Assembly: GCA_038827615.1 (NCBI GenBank)
Contig: JAWBNK010000001.1
Location: 186,290 to 250,289 of the forward strand
Length of the DNA stretch: 64,000 bases
Direction of reading: 5' to 3'
Source: Thermosphaera sp.
GTDB lineage: Archaea > Thermoproteota > Thermoprotei_A > Sulfolobales > Desulfurococcaceae
A model generated the notes under the pieces. It ran no database searches and was not told the DNA's origin. It worked only from the letters and a program-made list of their open reading frames with translations. How positions within the stretch are numbered: position 1 is the first letter of the stretch; the number at the start of each line of letters is the position of its first letter. Of the stretch, positions 42,541-51,373 are shown in pieces. Both the position numbers and the translations under genes were made by a program.

Positions 42541-43559
42541 GTACACAGCTCCTCCACTTGTGTCTCGCCGTTGCCTGGGAGAATTATCGTGCAATATCCT
42601 CTTTCCCTCAAGGATTTGGCAAGGGAGTAAGGATCTCCATCCCTCGATGCGTCAACAGCGACTAGGTTGGGTTTAGCTAGCTCAACGTATTTTACCAAGT
42701 CGTCGAAATCACTGTGATCACTTAAGGCAACCAAGTAGCTGTGATCATCTATTCGTTTGAAAGGTTCACGAAACTCCCAGCCACTGAGAACAACGTGAAG
42801 TGCAGAGCCGTCTAGTCTTCTTTTAGAAGCAGCCATCATATGTTTAAAAACAATGTACCTTTCGCGTTCCCTATAACTTCCCTCTTTAAACACGTTTTCT
42901 ATCTTTATTCCATACTTCTCAAGGGCTTTAGTGATCTCGAATACTTTCTCGGTCAACACGAATGGCTCATTAATTCCCTTAGCCCTGAGGATCCTCATCG
43001 CCTCCTGTAGCTTGCCGTGGTAACCGTAAATCACGACTCTTCCGTAATACGATAATCCGTAGTCGACGAGCTCATACAGTATGTCAGGAACGTGGTCTTT
43101 GAATGGTCTTCTATGATTGGGATTCCCATAAGTAGCTTCGATGACGAGGAGATCGAGGTTCTTCATTATGGGAGTATCGCTGGTTAGCTTGAAGTCTCCC
43201 GTGTATCCTAACTTGAACCCATTATATTCCACTAATACTTGTGCAGAGCCCACAATGTGTTCAGCGGGCAAGAGAGTGATTTTTTCAACATCAGTGGAGT
43301 AAACCGTGTAGTAGTTTAATGCTTTAGCCTTGGATTTGAATAATGGGATGTATGATCTGCTCACGTATCCCAATAATTGGATCATTTCGAGCGTTATAGG
43401 GGTGGCTAAAATGACTTCCGACTCCCTCACGCTTTCAACAAGCTGATTTAAATGGTCTGAGTGTGCGTGAGTCACTACCCTTATACGCTTGCCGCCATGA
43501 CCATCAACAGATATATTCTTGCCTAGAAGGATAGCTCCGTTATCAAGTATATCTACCAT
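42537..43559 (-). CDS. Metallo-beta-lactamase fold hydrolase
   Basis: A 340-residue MBL-fold protein. THAHSDHL is the metal-binding HxHxDH motif, AEHIVGSAQVLVE and LGYTGDFKLTSD carry the next ligands, and YLVALSDHSDFDDLVKYV near the end fits the beta-CASP-type RNA/DNA exonuclease relatives. The ATG at 43559 (MVDILDNGA) is chosen; the reading open to 43655 overlaps the upstream gene. Likely a nuclease acting on RNA or DNA ends; the substrate is inferred. Confidence 0.82.
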   Translation of the reverse strand: MVDILDNGAILLGKNISVDGHGGKRIRVVTHAHSDHLNQLVESVRESEVILATPITLEMIQLLGYVSRSYIPLFKSKAKALNYYTVYSTDVEKITLLPAEHIVGSAQVLVEYNGFKLGYTGDFKLTSDTPIMKNLDLLVIEATYGNPNHRRPFKDHVPDILYELVDYGLSYYGRVVIYGYHGKLQEAMRILRAKGINEPFVLTEKVFEITKALEKYGIKIENVFKEGSYRERERYIVFKHMMAASKRRLDGSALHVVLSGWEFREPFKRIDDHSYLVALSDHSDFDDLVKYVELAKPNLVAVDASRDGDPYSLAKSLRERGYCTIILPGNGETQVEELCT

Positions 43560-43605
43560 TTTCAATAGTTCACGATAATAGTATTTTTTCAACAATGATT
43601 TTCCC

Positions 43606-44301
43606 CTATGCAGGGTCCTTGAATAATTGTCTCCAAGCCTTGGTCTTGGGGTCAAAGATTATGAGGTTGTCATCGTAAAGCGCTCTCCACAACGCGTAGC
43701 CTTTCTCACCAAGAACTTGCTTGATCTCTTCATCCTTATTGCTCGTCAAGGCCTGGAATAACCTTCCTTTGAACTCGTTCCAGAATTCCCTGTCGACTGC
43801 TATTCTCTCTCGGCTGAGCTTTAACACTACAGCTCCCTCCCTTTCGAGATATGAGAAGAAAGCATCTCGCTGAATCCTCGGGGGCAGGGTGCTCTCGAAT
43901 AAGATTTTATCCTCGCGCAGTCTTTCTATCCCTGTCTTATAAGCCTTACCCCGCTGAACCATCCCAGACGGTTTAGCTTCAAGTTGCTTAGCGGAGAGGT
44001 CTTTCACGAGTGATTCAACATGGTCAAGCCTCTCGTAGAGCTCGGAGACTTGCCTTCTAAGGGAATCTATGACTGATAAGGACTTGTTTAGCTCGTCTTG
44101 AATCCTTCGTTCAATCCTTGGCCACATCTTCTCTAAATCGTATTCTTTCGGAGATTCAACGCCGGTAGCGTGACGCCTCAGGAGGTCCTCGATGTATGTT
44201 GAAACATCCTTGTATCCTTTTCTCTCGGCTAGAGATGCCAGCTTATCGAATACGTCTTTCGAAATCCTTATTCTGATCTCTAAAGCATCGCTCGACTCCA
44301 T
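43606..44301 (-). CDS. Ribbon-helix-helix plus coiled-coil protein
   Basis: A 231-residue protein. Residues 6-46 (LEIRIRISKDVFDKLASLAERKGYKDVSTYIEDLL) look like a ribbon-helix-helix DNA-binding domain, residues 60-110 a coiled coil, and residues 130-231 a separate domain of unknown type rich in Trp, Phe and charged residues. It is upstream of the MBL-fold gene with 46 bases between. It may be a DNA-binding protein that oligomerises; no family name is offered. Confidence 0.7.
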   Translation of the reverse strand: MESSDALEIRIRISKDVFDKLASLAERKGYKDVSTYIEDLLRRHATGVESPKEYDLEKMWPRIERRIQDELNKSLSVIDSLRRQVSELYERLDHVESLVKDLSAKQLEAKPSGMVQRGKAYKTGIERLREDKILFESTLPPRIQRDAFFSYLEREGAVVLKLSRERIAVDREFWNEFKGRLFQALTSNKDEEIKQVLGEKGYALWRALYDDNLIIFDPKTKAWRQLFKDPA

Positions 44302-44363
44302 GATAGCATCCTAACCTATATTATGTCTTCAAACCCTCATTTAAACAGGGAGGTCTTAGGGCC

Positions 44364-45221
44364 TTGATCTTCGCAGATGCTCACTTGCACTCAAATCCTG
44401 TCTACGGTCTCGGCGCTGAAAAGATCGCTAAGAAGTTTAGGAAGGAGGGAGGCTGGTTCATAACTCTCGTGGCGCTTCCGCCACACTACTATGGTTTCAG
44501 CGATGCTTCACAGGAATCTTATAGAAAGGTTTTAGACTTAGTGGTTAGGGAGGCTGAAGCAGCCAGGCACGAGGGTTTAGTGGTGCGTGTCCTAGCCGGG
44601 TTTCACCCAAGCGAGATAGACGAGTATTTGAGAAGAGGGTTAAGCAAAAAAGAGGTTTATGAATTATCGGTTGAAGTGCTTAAGATTATAGAAGATTACT
44701 TGAAGAGGGGTTTGATAAACGGCATAGGCGAAGTAGGGAGGCAACACTATGGGACCAGCCCGGATAGAACCGTCCTCTCGGAATTAATCATGACGGAAGC
44801 TCTCGAGCTATCCTGTGACTACGGGTGTGTGGTTCACTTACACTTGGAACAGGGCGGCTGGGTTACCGTTTTCAGTGTTAAGAAAATCTTGGAGAGACTA
44901 TCATGTAAGAATAATAAAGTGGTCCTCCATCACGTGAACTATGAGACAGGAGTGTGGAGCAGTAAGCTTGGACTGCCTGCTTCTATCCCAGTTAAAACGG
45001 GCTTGGAGAAGATACTGGCGACTCCCCAGTTGAGCTTTGAAAACTTTCTCGTGGAATCCGACTTCATTGACGATCCGAAGAGGCCCGGTGTCTCGGCCTA
45101 CCCATGGGATATTCCCCGGTTTTTCAATGAAAAACTAGAAAGAAACGAGATATCCGAAGAGCTTGCCTTCAGGATTAACGTGGATAACGTCTCAAAGGTA
45201 TACGAGGCGACCCCGCCGTGA
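44364..45221 (+). CDS. TatD-like metal-dependent hydrolase
   Basis: A 285-residue TIM-barrel hydrolase. DAHLHS at residues 5-10 is the HxH metal site, GIGEVGRQHYG carries the bridging Glu and His-like residues, VHLHLEQGG and LHHVNYE give later His ligands, and LVESDFIDDP the final Asp. The TTG at 44364 opens directly at the barrel strand. TatD proteins are DNA exonucleases or amidohydrolases. A zinc-finger gene overlaps its stop (GTGA). Confidence 0.8.
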   Translation: MIFADAHLHSNPVYGLGAEKIAKKFRKEGGWFITLVALPPHYYGFSDASQESYRKVLDLVVREAEAARHEGLVVRVLAGFHPSEIDEYLRRGLSKKEVYELSVEVLKIIEDYLKRGLINGIGEVGRQHYGTSPDRTVLSELIMTEALELSCDYGCVVHLHLEQGGWVTVFSVKKILERLSCKNNKVVLHHVNYETGVWSSKLGLPASIPVKTGLEKILATPQLSFENFLVESDFIDDPKRPGVSAYPWDIPRFFNEKLERNEISEELAFRINVDNVSKVYEATPP

Positions 45222-45538
45222 TTAGAGAGACAAGCGGTTACTGCGAGATCTGTGATGTTGAAAGGGCCGAGCTCGTCTGCAGGGTTTGTGGGAGAAAAGT
45301 ATGCAAAAGCCACTTTGACACGGAAAGAGGCGTCTGCGCTATATGTGCTACAACATTATGCGAGTTCTGTAGAGCTCAGCTCTCAGTTGGGTATTGTATT
45401 TCATGTGGAAGAATGGGGTGTGAAGACTGTATGATACAATTATCTAATGTAGCATACATATGTAAGAAGTGTTTTTCTACGAACCCTAATTATAAAACAC
45501 TATATAGGCTTAAACGACTGAACGAGGCTGCGCGATAA
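45218..45538 (+). CDS. B-box-like zinc-binding protein
   Basis: A 106-residue protein crowded with Cys pairs: CEICDVERAELVCRVCGRKVCKSHFD, CAICATTLCEFCRA, CISCGRMGCEDC and CKKCF. The pattern suggests several zinc knuckles, the first like a B-box. Protein-protein or RNA contact is likely. GTG start overlaps the TatD stop. The next gene starts 10 bases later, so it is in the same operon. Confidence 0.75.
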   Translation: MIRETSGYCEICDVERAELVCRVCGRKVCKSHFDTERGVCAICATTLCEFCRAQLSVGYCISCGRMGCEDCMIQLSNVAYICKKCFSTNPNYKTLYRLKRLNEAAR

Positions 45539-45547
45539 GGTGATTTC

Positions 45548-46549
45548 ATGACGGGGAAAACCGGAAAGCTCGATTGGAGGACAATGTCGATCCTGCTGAA
45601 CAGTCTTCCCATCAGAGACCCTGATCTAGTCATGGGGCCTTCCCAGGGCGAGGACGCCGGTGTGGTCAGAGTTGGAGAGGGCTTCATGGTGGTCCACTCT
45701 GATCCAATAACGACCGGGGTTAAACACGCTGGTTACTTATCTATTCACGTGGCGGCTAATGACCTCGCCGTGAGGGGCGTTCGCCCTCGGTGGTTTCTCC
45801 CAACAGTTCTGGTTTCTCCCAAAGCAAGTAGGGAGGAGCTTGAGTTAATCTTCAAGGACATGGGCAGAGCCCTGGAAGAATTAGAGGGGGTCGCAGTTGG
45901 AGGACATACAGAGGTAACCCCCGGACTCGATAGGACGATAATCATAGTAACGGCTATAGGTTACACTAATGGAAGAGTCATCATGACAAGGGATGCTACG
46001 CCGGGCGACGTAATAGTATCCATTGGTAGGATCGGCGGAGAAGGAGCAGGAGTTCTTGCATGGGATTGGGAGAATGAGTTGGTGAGGAGGAATGTTTCGC
46101 TCGAAGTCATCGCTAAGGCGAGGGAGTTTGTATACGACGTCAGCGTGGTTAAGGTCGCTCTGGAGCTTAGGAGCATTGTAAATTCGATGCACGATGTTAC
46201 TGAGGGAGGCTTGATCCAAGCCTTGAGAGAACTTGCAATAGCTAGTGGAAGCAAGGTCGTGATCAATACTTCAATGATCAAACTTGACCCTGTCGTTGAA
46301 AAAGTTGTGAAGACCATGGGGCTTGATCCTTTGAGAATATTGAGCAGTGGATGCTTAATCGCTACTCTCCCAGAGAACAAGGTTGACCAAGCTAGGCAGA
46401 TAGCCGAGAAGCATGGGAAAGATTTCAGCGTCCTTGGGAGAGTGGAATCCTCTGGAGAACCGATCCTTTTGCTTGTAGATGGTGGGAAGATTTCTACGAT
46501 AGATAGCGATGTTGTTGATGAGATTTATAAGGTGTGGGAATTATTCTAA
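45548..46549 (+). CDS. HypE/PurM-like AIR-synthase family protein
   Basis: A 333-residue ATP-binding protein of the AIR synthase/HypE/SelD superfamily. GEDAGVVRVGEGFMVVHSDPIT is the N-terminal signature, AVGGHTEVTPGLDRTIIIVTAIGY follows, then GDVIVSIGRIGGEGAGVLA and HDVTEGGLIQALRELA. No hydrogenase maturation genes accompany it, and the HypE C-terminal cysteine motif is absent, so it is a HypE-like paralogue of unknown substrate. ATG at 45548 follows AAGGTGA. Confidence 0.83.
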   Translation: MTGKTGKLDWRTMSILLNSLPIRDPDLVMGPSQGEDAGVVRVGEGFMVVHSDPITTGVKHAGYLSIHVAANDLAVRGVRPRWFLPTVLVSPKASREELELIFKDMGRALEELEGVAVGGHTEVTPGLDRTIIIVTAIGYTNGRVIMTRDATPGDVIVSIGRIGGEGAGVLAWDWENELVRRNVSLEVIAKAREFVYDVSVVKVALELRSIVNSMHDVTEGGLIQALRELAIASGSKVVINTSMIKLDPVVEKVVKTMGLDPLRILSSGCLIATLPENKVDQARQIAEKHGKDFSVLGRVESSGEPILLLVDGGKISTIDSDVVDEIYKVWELF

Positions 46550-46563
46550 AACCATTGGTGTGT

Positions 46564-47103
46564 ATGATGGGGAAAATATCAAGCGAGTTGTTGAAGGCGT
46601 CTAATACCCTGTTAGACATCGCCGATAAAATATCCAGCGAAGCGTTAAAGGATACTGGTCGAATGAACCCGAAGATGGTTAGTCTTATCTCAAGAGTTAG
46701 AAGCGACATCGAGAGATTAGGGACTATCGTTAAGGCTATCGGAGAAAGAGCTCAATCAATCTCAGAGATAGAAGAGGGGTTAAAGCTGGCACAATACCTA
46801 TATGCTTTCTCGATTAAGGATAAACTGGTCGTAGCCAAGGTGACTCCTAGAAAATTCGTGATAACTTATGACCCAGCTAATCGTCAAGTGGAAGTCTCAT
46901 CGAGCAGGTTCAAAGCGATATTCGCTCCAGGATCGGTGAAGATGGTTCACAGAGGATTTTCAATCGAGTTCAACCCTTATGAGAAAGAAGAGTATGTCAA
47001 ACATTATAACGAGATAAAAATTCTTGTCAATGAGCTAGAGAATGTTTTAAACCAAAAACTTGTTCAAAGTTTGAATGTGAAGCTTGGAAAAATCGTAGCG
47101 TAG
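46564..47103 (+). CDS. Helical protein convergent with cdvB, unknown function
   Basis: About 179 residues. The first 80 are helical with regular hydrophobic spacing; residues 85-145 are beta-rich (VVAKVTPRKFVITYDPANRQVEVSS). ATG at 46564 is used because the longer reading overlaps the previous gene. It converges on the CdvB gene with 5 bases between. No family recognised. Confidence 0.65.
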   Translation: MMGKISSELLKASNTLLDIADKISSEALKDTGRMNPKMVSLISRVRSDIERLGTIVKAIGERAQSISEIEEGLKLAQYLYAFSIKDKLVVAKVTPRKFVITYDPANRQVEVSSSRFKAIFAPGSVKMVHRGFSIEFNPYEKEEYVKHYNEIKILVNELENVLNQKLVQSLNVKLGKIVA

Positions 47104-47108
47104 GTGTT

Positions 47109-47753
47109 TTAAGGAGCGGCAGTGGTTTTAGAGGCCTCTCCTTCTCCAAGCCCGACGGTCCTAGGTAGCTCTGCGAAGCGCTCTTTAATCTTCTGCTCAG
47201 CTACGACCTTTGCCTCTTCGAGCACCTTCTTAGCTTCGCTGTCGAGACCCGTTCCGACTTCTAGGGTTAAGTCGACCATTCCAGCACCCATGGCGCTTTC
47301 AAGCTCTCTTACCGCGTACTGTAGATCAATCCATATGTCGGGTGCAACTCCCTTGAGTATGCCTAAAGCCTCCTTCATTACGCCGAGTACGGGTGCAACT
47401 TCATTTACGGCTCCACCATATATCACGAAAGTCTCGAGCTTTAGTGAAGCATGTTCAAGCGCGTATTGAACAGTGAGCAATTGCTTCGAGATCTTTCTTA
47501 TCTCGGCGACTTCGCGAGCATACATTCTAGCTCTAGTCTCATCCCTCCTGGAGAGCGAGTCAACTATCATTTCGAAGAGTTCTCTATCCCTCTCAGCTAA
47601 CTTTTCAATGTAACCGTTGATTCTCCCTATCGCTGTCTTAACCCTGTACTGAGCCACTATGGCCTTCTTCTCAACGGGCTCTCTGTCGTTAGTGAACAGT
47701 TTTCTCAGCTTGTCTCCAATGGTTTCCTCACGCCTGATTCCAGCCCAACTCAT
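47109..47753 (-). CDS. cdvB: ESCRT-III/Snf7-like cell division protein (CdvB family)
   Basis: A 214-residue helical protein of the archaeal CdvB/ESCRT-III family. It has a basic first helix (IRREETIGDKLRKLF, KAIVAQYRVKTAIGRINGYIEKL), the long Snf7 hairpin (RRDETRARMYAREVAEIRKISKQLLTVQYALEHASLKLETF) and an acidic end. The winged-helix CdvA-binding tail of CdvB itself is not evident, so it fits the shorter CdvB1/B2 paralogues that constrict the division neck. ATG at 47753 follows GGTGG. CdvA and CdvC are not in the window. Confidence 0.87.
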   Translation of the reverse strand: MSWAGIRREETIGDKLRKLFTNDREPVEKKAIVAQYRVKTAIGRINGYIEKLAERDRELFEMIVDSLSRRDETRARMYAREVAEIRKISKQLLTVQYALEHASLKLETFVIYGGAVNEVAPVLGVMKEALGILKGVAPDIWIDLQYAVRELESAMGAGMVDLTLEVGTGLDSEAKKVLEEAKVVAEQKIKERFAELPRTVGLGEGEASKTTAAP

Positions 47754-47879
47754 ATGTTCCACCAAGATTGAAGTCCAGAACTCTTATCGCAATTGAAATG
47801 TTTTTAAAGAATAGGGCTTATCGCAGATGAATATTAATAATTGATGCAACCGATAAATGGTTGAGGAGGTAAGTTGAGA

Positions 47880-48188
47880 ATGAGCTCTAAGAATCAGCTT
47901 GATGCTTATATAGTCTGCGAGAGAGAGTGCTCCCTTCGATACATTGAAGCCTTAGCCATGATTGGATTGCTGGAAAAAGCGGGTATCCTCGAATGTGAAA
48001 AGCCAAGGTTTAAGAGGATAAGTGGAGTAACGATCACGGGAAAAAGAGTTGAATCCAAATGCTTCTTTGACGAGGAGGTTGAACAATCTTTGAGAATCAT
48101 AAACATTTATATAGGATTTGCACGTAGACACGAGGCTTCGAAACAATTAACAATTGCCGAGACCACGAAAGAGTTGGGCGAAGCATAA
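47880..48188 (+). CDS. Small Cys-containing protein, unknown function
   Basis: A 102-residue protein with Cys residues at CERECSL, ECEKP and KCFFD. ATG at 47880 follows GGAGG by 9 bases; a TTG at 47874 is the alternative. It lies between cdvB and the CutA gene. No family recognised; a helical, possibly regulatory protein is all that can be said. Confidence 0.6.
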   Translation: MSSKNQLDAYIVCERECSLRYIEALAMIGLLEKAGILECEKPRFKRISGVTITGKRVESKCFFDEEVEQSLRIINIYIGFARRHEASKQLTIAETTKELGEA

Positions 48189-48217
48189 TAAGGTAGAAGG
48201 AGTAGAGGATTAATAAG

Positions 48218-48276
48218 GGAATGATGAATGGTATTACCGGGGAGCCTAAGCGATGAACGGGGCCCAGAACTGACTT
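48218..48276 (+). ncRNA. C/D box sRNA candidate upstream of cutA
   Basis: Box C ATGATGA at 48221-48227, box C'-like GCGATGA at 48250-48256, a 13-nt interval, and box D CTGA at 48270-48273. Box D' is weak (CTAA at 48246-48249). Total box-to-box length of 53 nt is in the archaeal range. It fills the space between two genes and supports a cutA start at 48291. Confidence 0.45.
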
Positions 48277-48290
48277 CTGGGTGGGGGTCC

Positions 48291-48611
48291 ATGGAAGGGG
48301 GTTGGATTCTAGTTTTAATCACTACGAGTAATTATGAGGAAGCATCGAAGATAGCGAGGACTCTTGTCGAGTCGAAGCTTGCGGCATGCGTGAATATCGT
48401 TAGAGAAGTTTCAAGCATCTATTGGTGGGAGGGGAAGATAGAACAAAGCGGTGAATCCCTCTTATTAGTTAAAACTACTATTGAGAGATTAGAAAACCTT
48501 GTAAGAAAGGTTAAAGAAGAACATTCCTATTCTGTCCCTGAGATAATTGCTGTTCCAATAATCGGCGGGAACAAAGACTATCTCAGCTGGATCCGCGCCT
48601 CAACGAGTTGA
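48291..48611 (+). CDS. cutA: Divalent cation tolerance protein CutA1
   Basis: A 106-residue CutA1 trimer-forming protein. ILVLITTSNYEEASKIARTLVESKLAACVNIVREVSSIYWWEGKIE is the family core, then LLLVKTT and HSYSVPEIIAVPI. Role in metal tolerance or signalling is loosely defined. ATG at 48291 follows GGGTGGGGG and matches the family N-terminus. Confidence 0.92.
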   Translation: MEGGWILVLITTSNYEEASKIARTLVESKLAACVNIVREVSSIYWWEGKIEQSGESLLLVKTTIERLENLVRKVKEEHSYSVPEIIAVPIIGGNKDYLSWIRASTS

Positions 48612-48796
48612 AGTCTTTGGAAGAGACTCTAACCAGGGTTACTCAGCCTCTTGGGGCGCAGGGAGCAGGTGAGAACTTCTTAAGGCTGGATGATTTCGTG
48701 GTAGTGGCCTTATTAATCATCATAGCGGTTTTTCTGGCTTTGTATATTTCAGAGCTTAAGACGAAAGAATTCTCCACCCCTTCAAGAAGCAATTAA
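48608..48796 (+). CDS. Small single-span membrane protein
   Basis: A 62-residue reading with one helix (about 30-48, VVVALLIIIAVFLALYI) and polar ends. TTG start overlaps the cutA stop (TTGA), suggesting coupling. It overlaps the convergent gene by 15 bases. Plausible but unproven. Confidence 0.45.
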   Translation: MKSLEETLTRVTQPLGAQGAGENFLRLDDFVVVALLIIIAVFLALYISELKTKEFSTPSRSN

Positions 48797-49447
48797 CCCT
48801 CTAAGGCTCAGCGACCTCTCAGCGTTTATCAACGCTTTAACAGGAGTATCGCCTTCTCCCACCCCGATTTTGACTTCGAAATCATATCCTTTCAAGTCCT
48901 GGATTCTCAAAGGGTCCAGTAGGATTATCGAGCGCGAGTAGCCGCATTCGAGGAAAATACCACCTAACTTATAGGATAGCTTAGATATTTCTCCGCAGTA
49001 CTTTTTACTGATGAAAACGCTGGAAGCGATATCACTTTGAGATAGCTCGTGACTGTAGTCGAGTATTCCAATAACGTATTTATCGAGAGGCCCATCTATG
49101 TATGTAAAGCCGGGTTTCCTTGTTAACATTCGTGAAGCAATTAGTAGAGTAGTAAATGGTCTCTCGTGTGATACTGAGACAAAACTAACACCATGGGGGG
49201 CTATCTGGTTAATAACCAAGTATATTTCTTTTTCAATGCTGGAAGTCGTCTTACCCGAGAGTATAGTCAGGATCCCTGGAACAGTTTGAAAAACTAAGCC
49301 TTCATAATCGCGATAGTATTCACTGAGGACTTGGCGAATCTTGTTTGATAATTCATTCAACTTTTCAAACCCTAGATAACCGTTGAACAGGAGTATTCTT
49401 TCGGCTTCAAGTATTTTTACATAAGATACCCTGGGCAAGTTGACCAT
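48782..49447 (-). CDS. Conserved-type protein divergent from glmS, unknown function
   Basis: A 221-residue protein. Strand-helix pattern with LVINQIAPHGVSFVSVSHE, a region of SADISD-like residues and GGIFLECGYSRSIILLDPL. The ATG at 49447 has GGGAG upstream, and shorter or longer readings fit worse; longer ones would run into glmS. It diverges from glmS with 70 bases between. No family recognised. Confidence 0.65.
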   Translation of the reverse strand: MVNLPRVSYVKILEAERILLFNGYLGFEKLNELSNKIRQVLSEYYRDYEGLVFQTVPGILTILSGKTTSSIEKEIYLVINQIAPHGVSFVSVSHERPFTTLLIASRMLTRKPGFTYIDGPLDKYVIGILDYSHELSQSDIASSVFISKKYCGEISKLSYKLGGIFLECGYSRSIILLDPLRIQDLKGYDFEVKIGVGEGDTPVKALINAERSLSLRGLIAS

Positions 49448-49517
49448 TCTCCCTTTGTCGCGTAGTACTTTAGACAATAATAATATATGCTCTTCTGATA
49501 TATATCTTGGGGATTTT

Positions 49518-51332
49518 ATGGGCGGCATATTCGCCGTAGTTTGTAGGGAGAAAATCAAGGACAATTCCCTATACACGGGGTTGAAGAGGCTATTGTATAG
49601 AGGGTATGATGGAGCTGGTGTCGCGTTTTTCAGGGGAGAAAAGCTCGTAGTTTTAAAAGCCCCTGGTCATCTCGAGAAGGTTGCCCCTCAATTGAACTAC
49701 TTAAACGTGGATTCCGAGATCGCTGTTGCTCATACAAGATATGCTAGTAGAGGCTGGCCTGTTTTTGAAAACACTCACCCTCTTCAAGACTGTACTGGGA
49801 GAATAGCGGTCGTGGGCGATGGTATAATAGAGAACTATGAAGAGGTGAAGAAAAAACTAGAGGAGAGGGGACACGTTTTCAAGGGAAGGACCGATACAGA
49901 GGTCGCAGCGCATTTTCTCGAAGAAGAACTTTCCAAGGGCTCTAATGTTGCCGGCGCACTTCAAGAATTAGGCAGGAATTTGAGAGGGCTTTACTCCTTA
50001 GTAATTTTGGTAGAATCATATAAGAAAGTATTTTTCGTGGCAAATGGACAGCCTCTTGTTCTTGGATTGGGTGAGGCATGTTCGTACATATCTAGCGATA
50101 TCTCATCTCTCCACGGGTTCGCCGAGACAGCATACCTGATAGAGGATGGCACGGTAGGCTGGGTTGATCAAAACGGCTTTTCAAGCATAAGAATGAGCGA
50201 CGGCAGCACTATCACGCTTGCAGAACTCCTAGCTAAGAGGGTTAAGTTCGTTGCGGAGGCAGGTGACAAAGGGGGATTTCCCCATTTCATGCTGAAAGAA
50301 ATATATGAATCCCCCGAGGCTCTTAACAGGGTTCTTTTAACAGTGATGGAAAAGTACTTAAGACTCGCATCGATGATAGTTTACGGTGCGAAGAACACGT
50401 ATATATTGGCTAATGGGACCAGCCTTCATGCTGGAATGATAGGCTCCTATTATTTCAGTGATCTTGCTGGGGTAACAGTTGACACGGTTTCAGCGGCAGA
50501 ATTTCCATATTACTTATTGGACACTGTTGAAACTGGAACTGTCATAATAGCGATAAGCCAGAGTGGGGAAACCTCGGACGTGATATCCAGTATAAAGCAG
50601 GCTAAGCAAAGAGGCGCAGTGATCGTGGGGATCACTAATAACGTTGGCTCTAAGCTTGCATTGGAGTCTAATGTTTACCTGCCAATCGGGGCTGGACCTG
50701 AGATAGCCGTTCCAGCGACTAAGTCCTTCACGACCACGCTGGCGACTCTCTTGTTGCTTGCCGCATACACTGGGATGTTCACTGGTAGAATAAACACAGG
50801 TGAATACAAGGGAATCGTTGAGGAGATTAAAAGCGCTTCTGCCTTAATGAAGGAAAGAATCATTGAGTTTGACAAGAAGGCGTCCGAGATCGTGCAGATG
50901 AGTTATAATTGGGACAGTGTGTATGTTGCTAGTAGCGGGATCAATTATCCATTAGCATTGGAGTCAGCATTGAAGCTAAAGGAGGCAGCAATCATTCATG
51001 CGGAAGGTTTCCAACTCGGCGAGATGAGGCATGGACCAATGGTCCTGTTGACTAAAGATTTCCCAGTTGTGTTAATAGAACCGGCTGAGGAACAGGCTAA
51101 ACCTCTTTACGTGAAGGTCTTGGAGGAGGCTAGGAACAAAGGTGCTAAGCCGATAGTTATCGGACCTGGAAGATTCGGCGATACAGTGATGATCCAAACC
51201 CCAGAGGTCTCCCGATACCTCTCTCCTATAGTGCTTAGCCTTCCTATACAGCTATTGGCTTACAGGCTTGGAGTGGCGTTCAAGAGACCCATTGACACTC
51301 CTCCGGGACTGGCTAAAGCGATCATTGCGTAA
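49518..51332 (+). CDS. glmS: GlmS-type fructose-6-phosphate aminotransferase with altered glutaminase site
   Basis: A 604-residue protein with the full GlmS plan: N-terminal Ntn-type glutaminase domain (1-230), then two SIS domains (290-600) with NGTSLHAGM, ISQSGETSDVI, VPATKSFTTTLA and the C-terminal EGFQLGEMRHGPM. The N-terminus is MGGIFAVVC where normal enzymes have MCGI, so the Cys nucleophile at residue 2 is Gly. The oxyanion motif HNG is GDG. The ATG at 49518 follows TATA-like GATATATATC. Use of free ammonia is a reasonable inference. Confidence 0.88.
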   Translation: MGGIFAVVCREKIKDNSLYTGLKRLLYRGYDGAGVAFFRGEKLVVLKAPGHLEKVAPQLNYLNVDSEIAVAHTRYASRGWPVFENTHPLQDCTGRIAVVGDGIIENYEEVKKKLEERGHVFKGRTDTEVAAHFLEEELSKGSNVAGALQELGRNLRGLYSLVILVESYKKVFFVANGQPLVLGLGEACSYISSDISSLHGFAETAYLIEDGTVGWVDQNGFSSIRMSDGSTITLAELLAKRVKFVAEAGDKGGFPHFMLKEIYESPEALNRVLLTVMEKYLRLASMIVYGAKNTYILANGTSLHAGMIGSYYFSDLAGVTVDTVSAAEFPYYLLDTVETGTVIIAISQSGETSDVISSIKQAKQRGAVIVGITNNVGSKLALESNVYLPIGAGPEIAVPATKSFTTTLATLLLLAAYTGMFTGRINTGEYKGIVEEIKSASALMKERIIEFDKKASEIVQMSYNWDSVYVASSGINYPLALESALKLKEAAIIHAEGFQLGEMRHGPMVLLTKDFPVVLIEPAEEQAKPLYVKVLEEARNKGAKPIVIGPGRFGDTVMIQTPEVSRYLSPIVLSLPIQLLAYRLGVAFKRPIDTPPGLAKAIIA

Positions 51333-51353
51333 GGCTTATACTTGCTACTCAAC

Positions 51354-51363
51354 ATTTTAAATA
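51354..51363 (+). promoter_or_regulatory. TATA box for the sRNA between glmS and trpS
   Basis: ATTTTAAATA lies about 18-22 bases upstream of the first sRNA box. It is the only TATA-like element in the gap on this side of the sRNA. Confidence 0.4.
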
Positions 51364-51373
51364 GCGATGAAGG

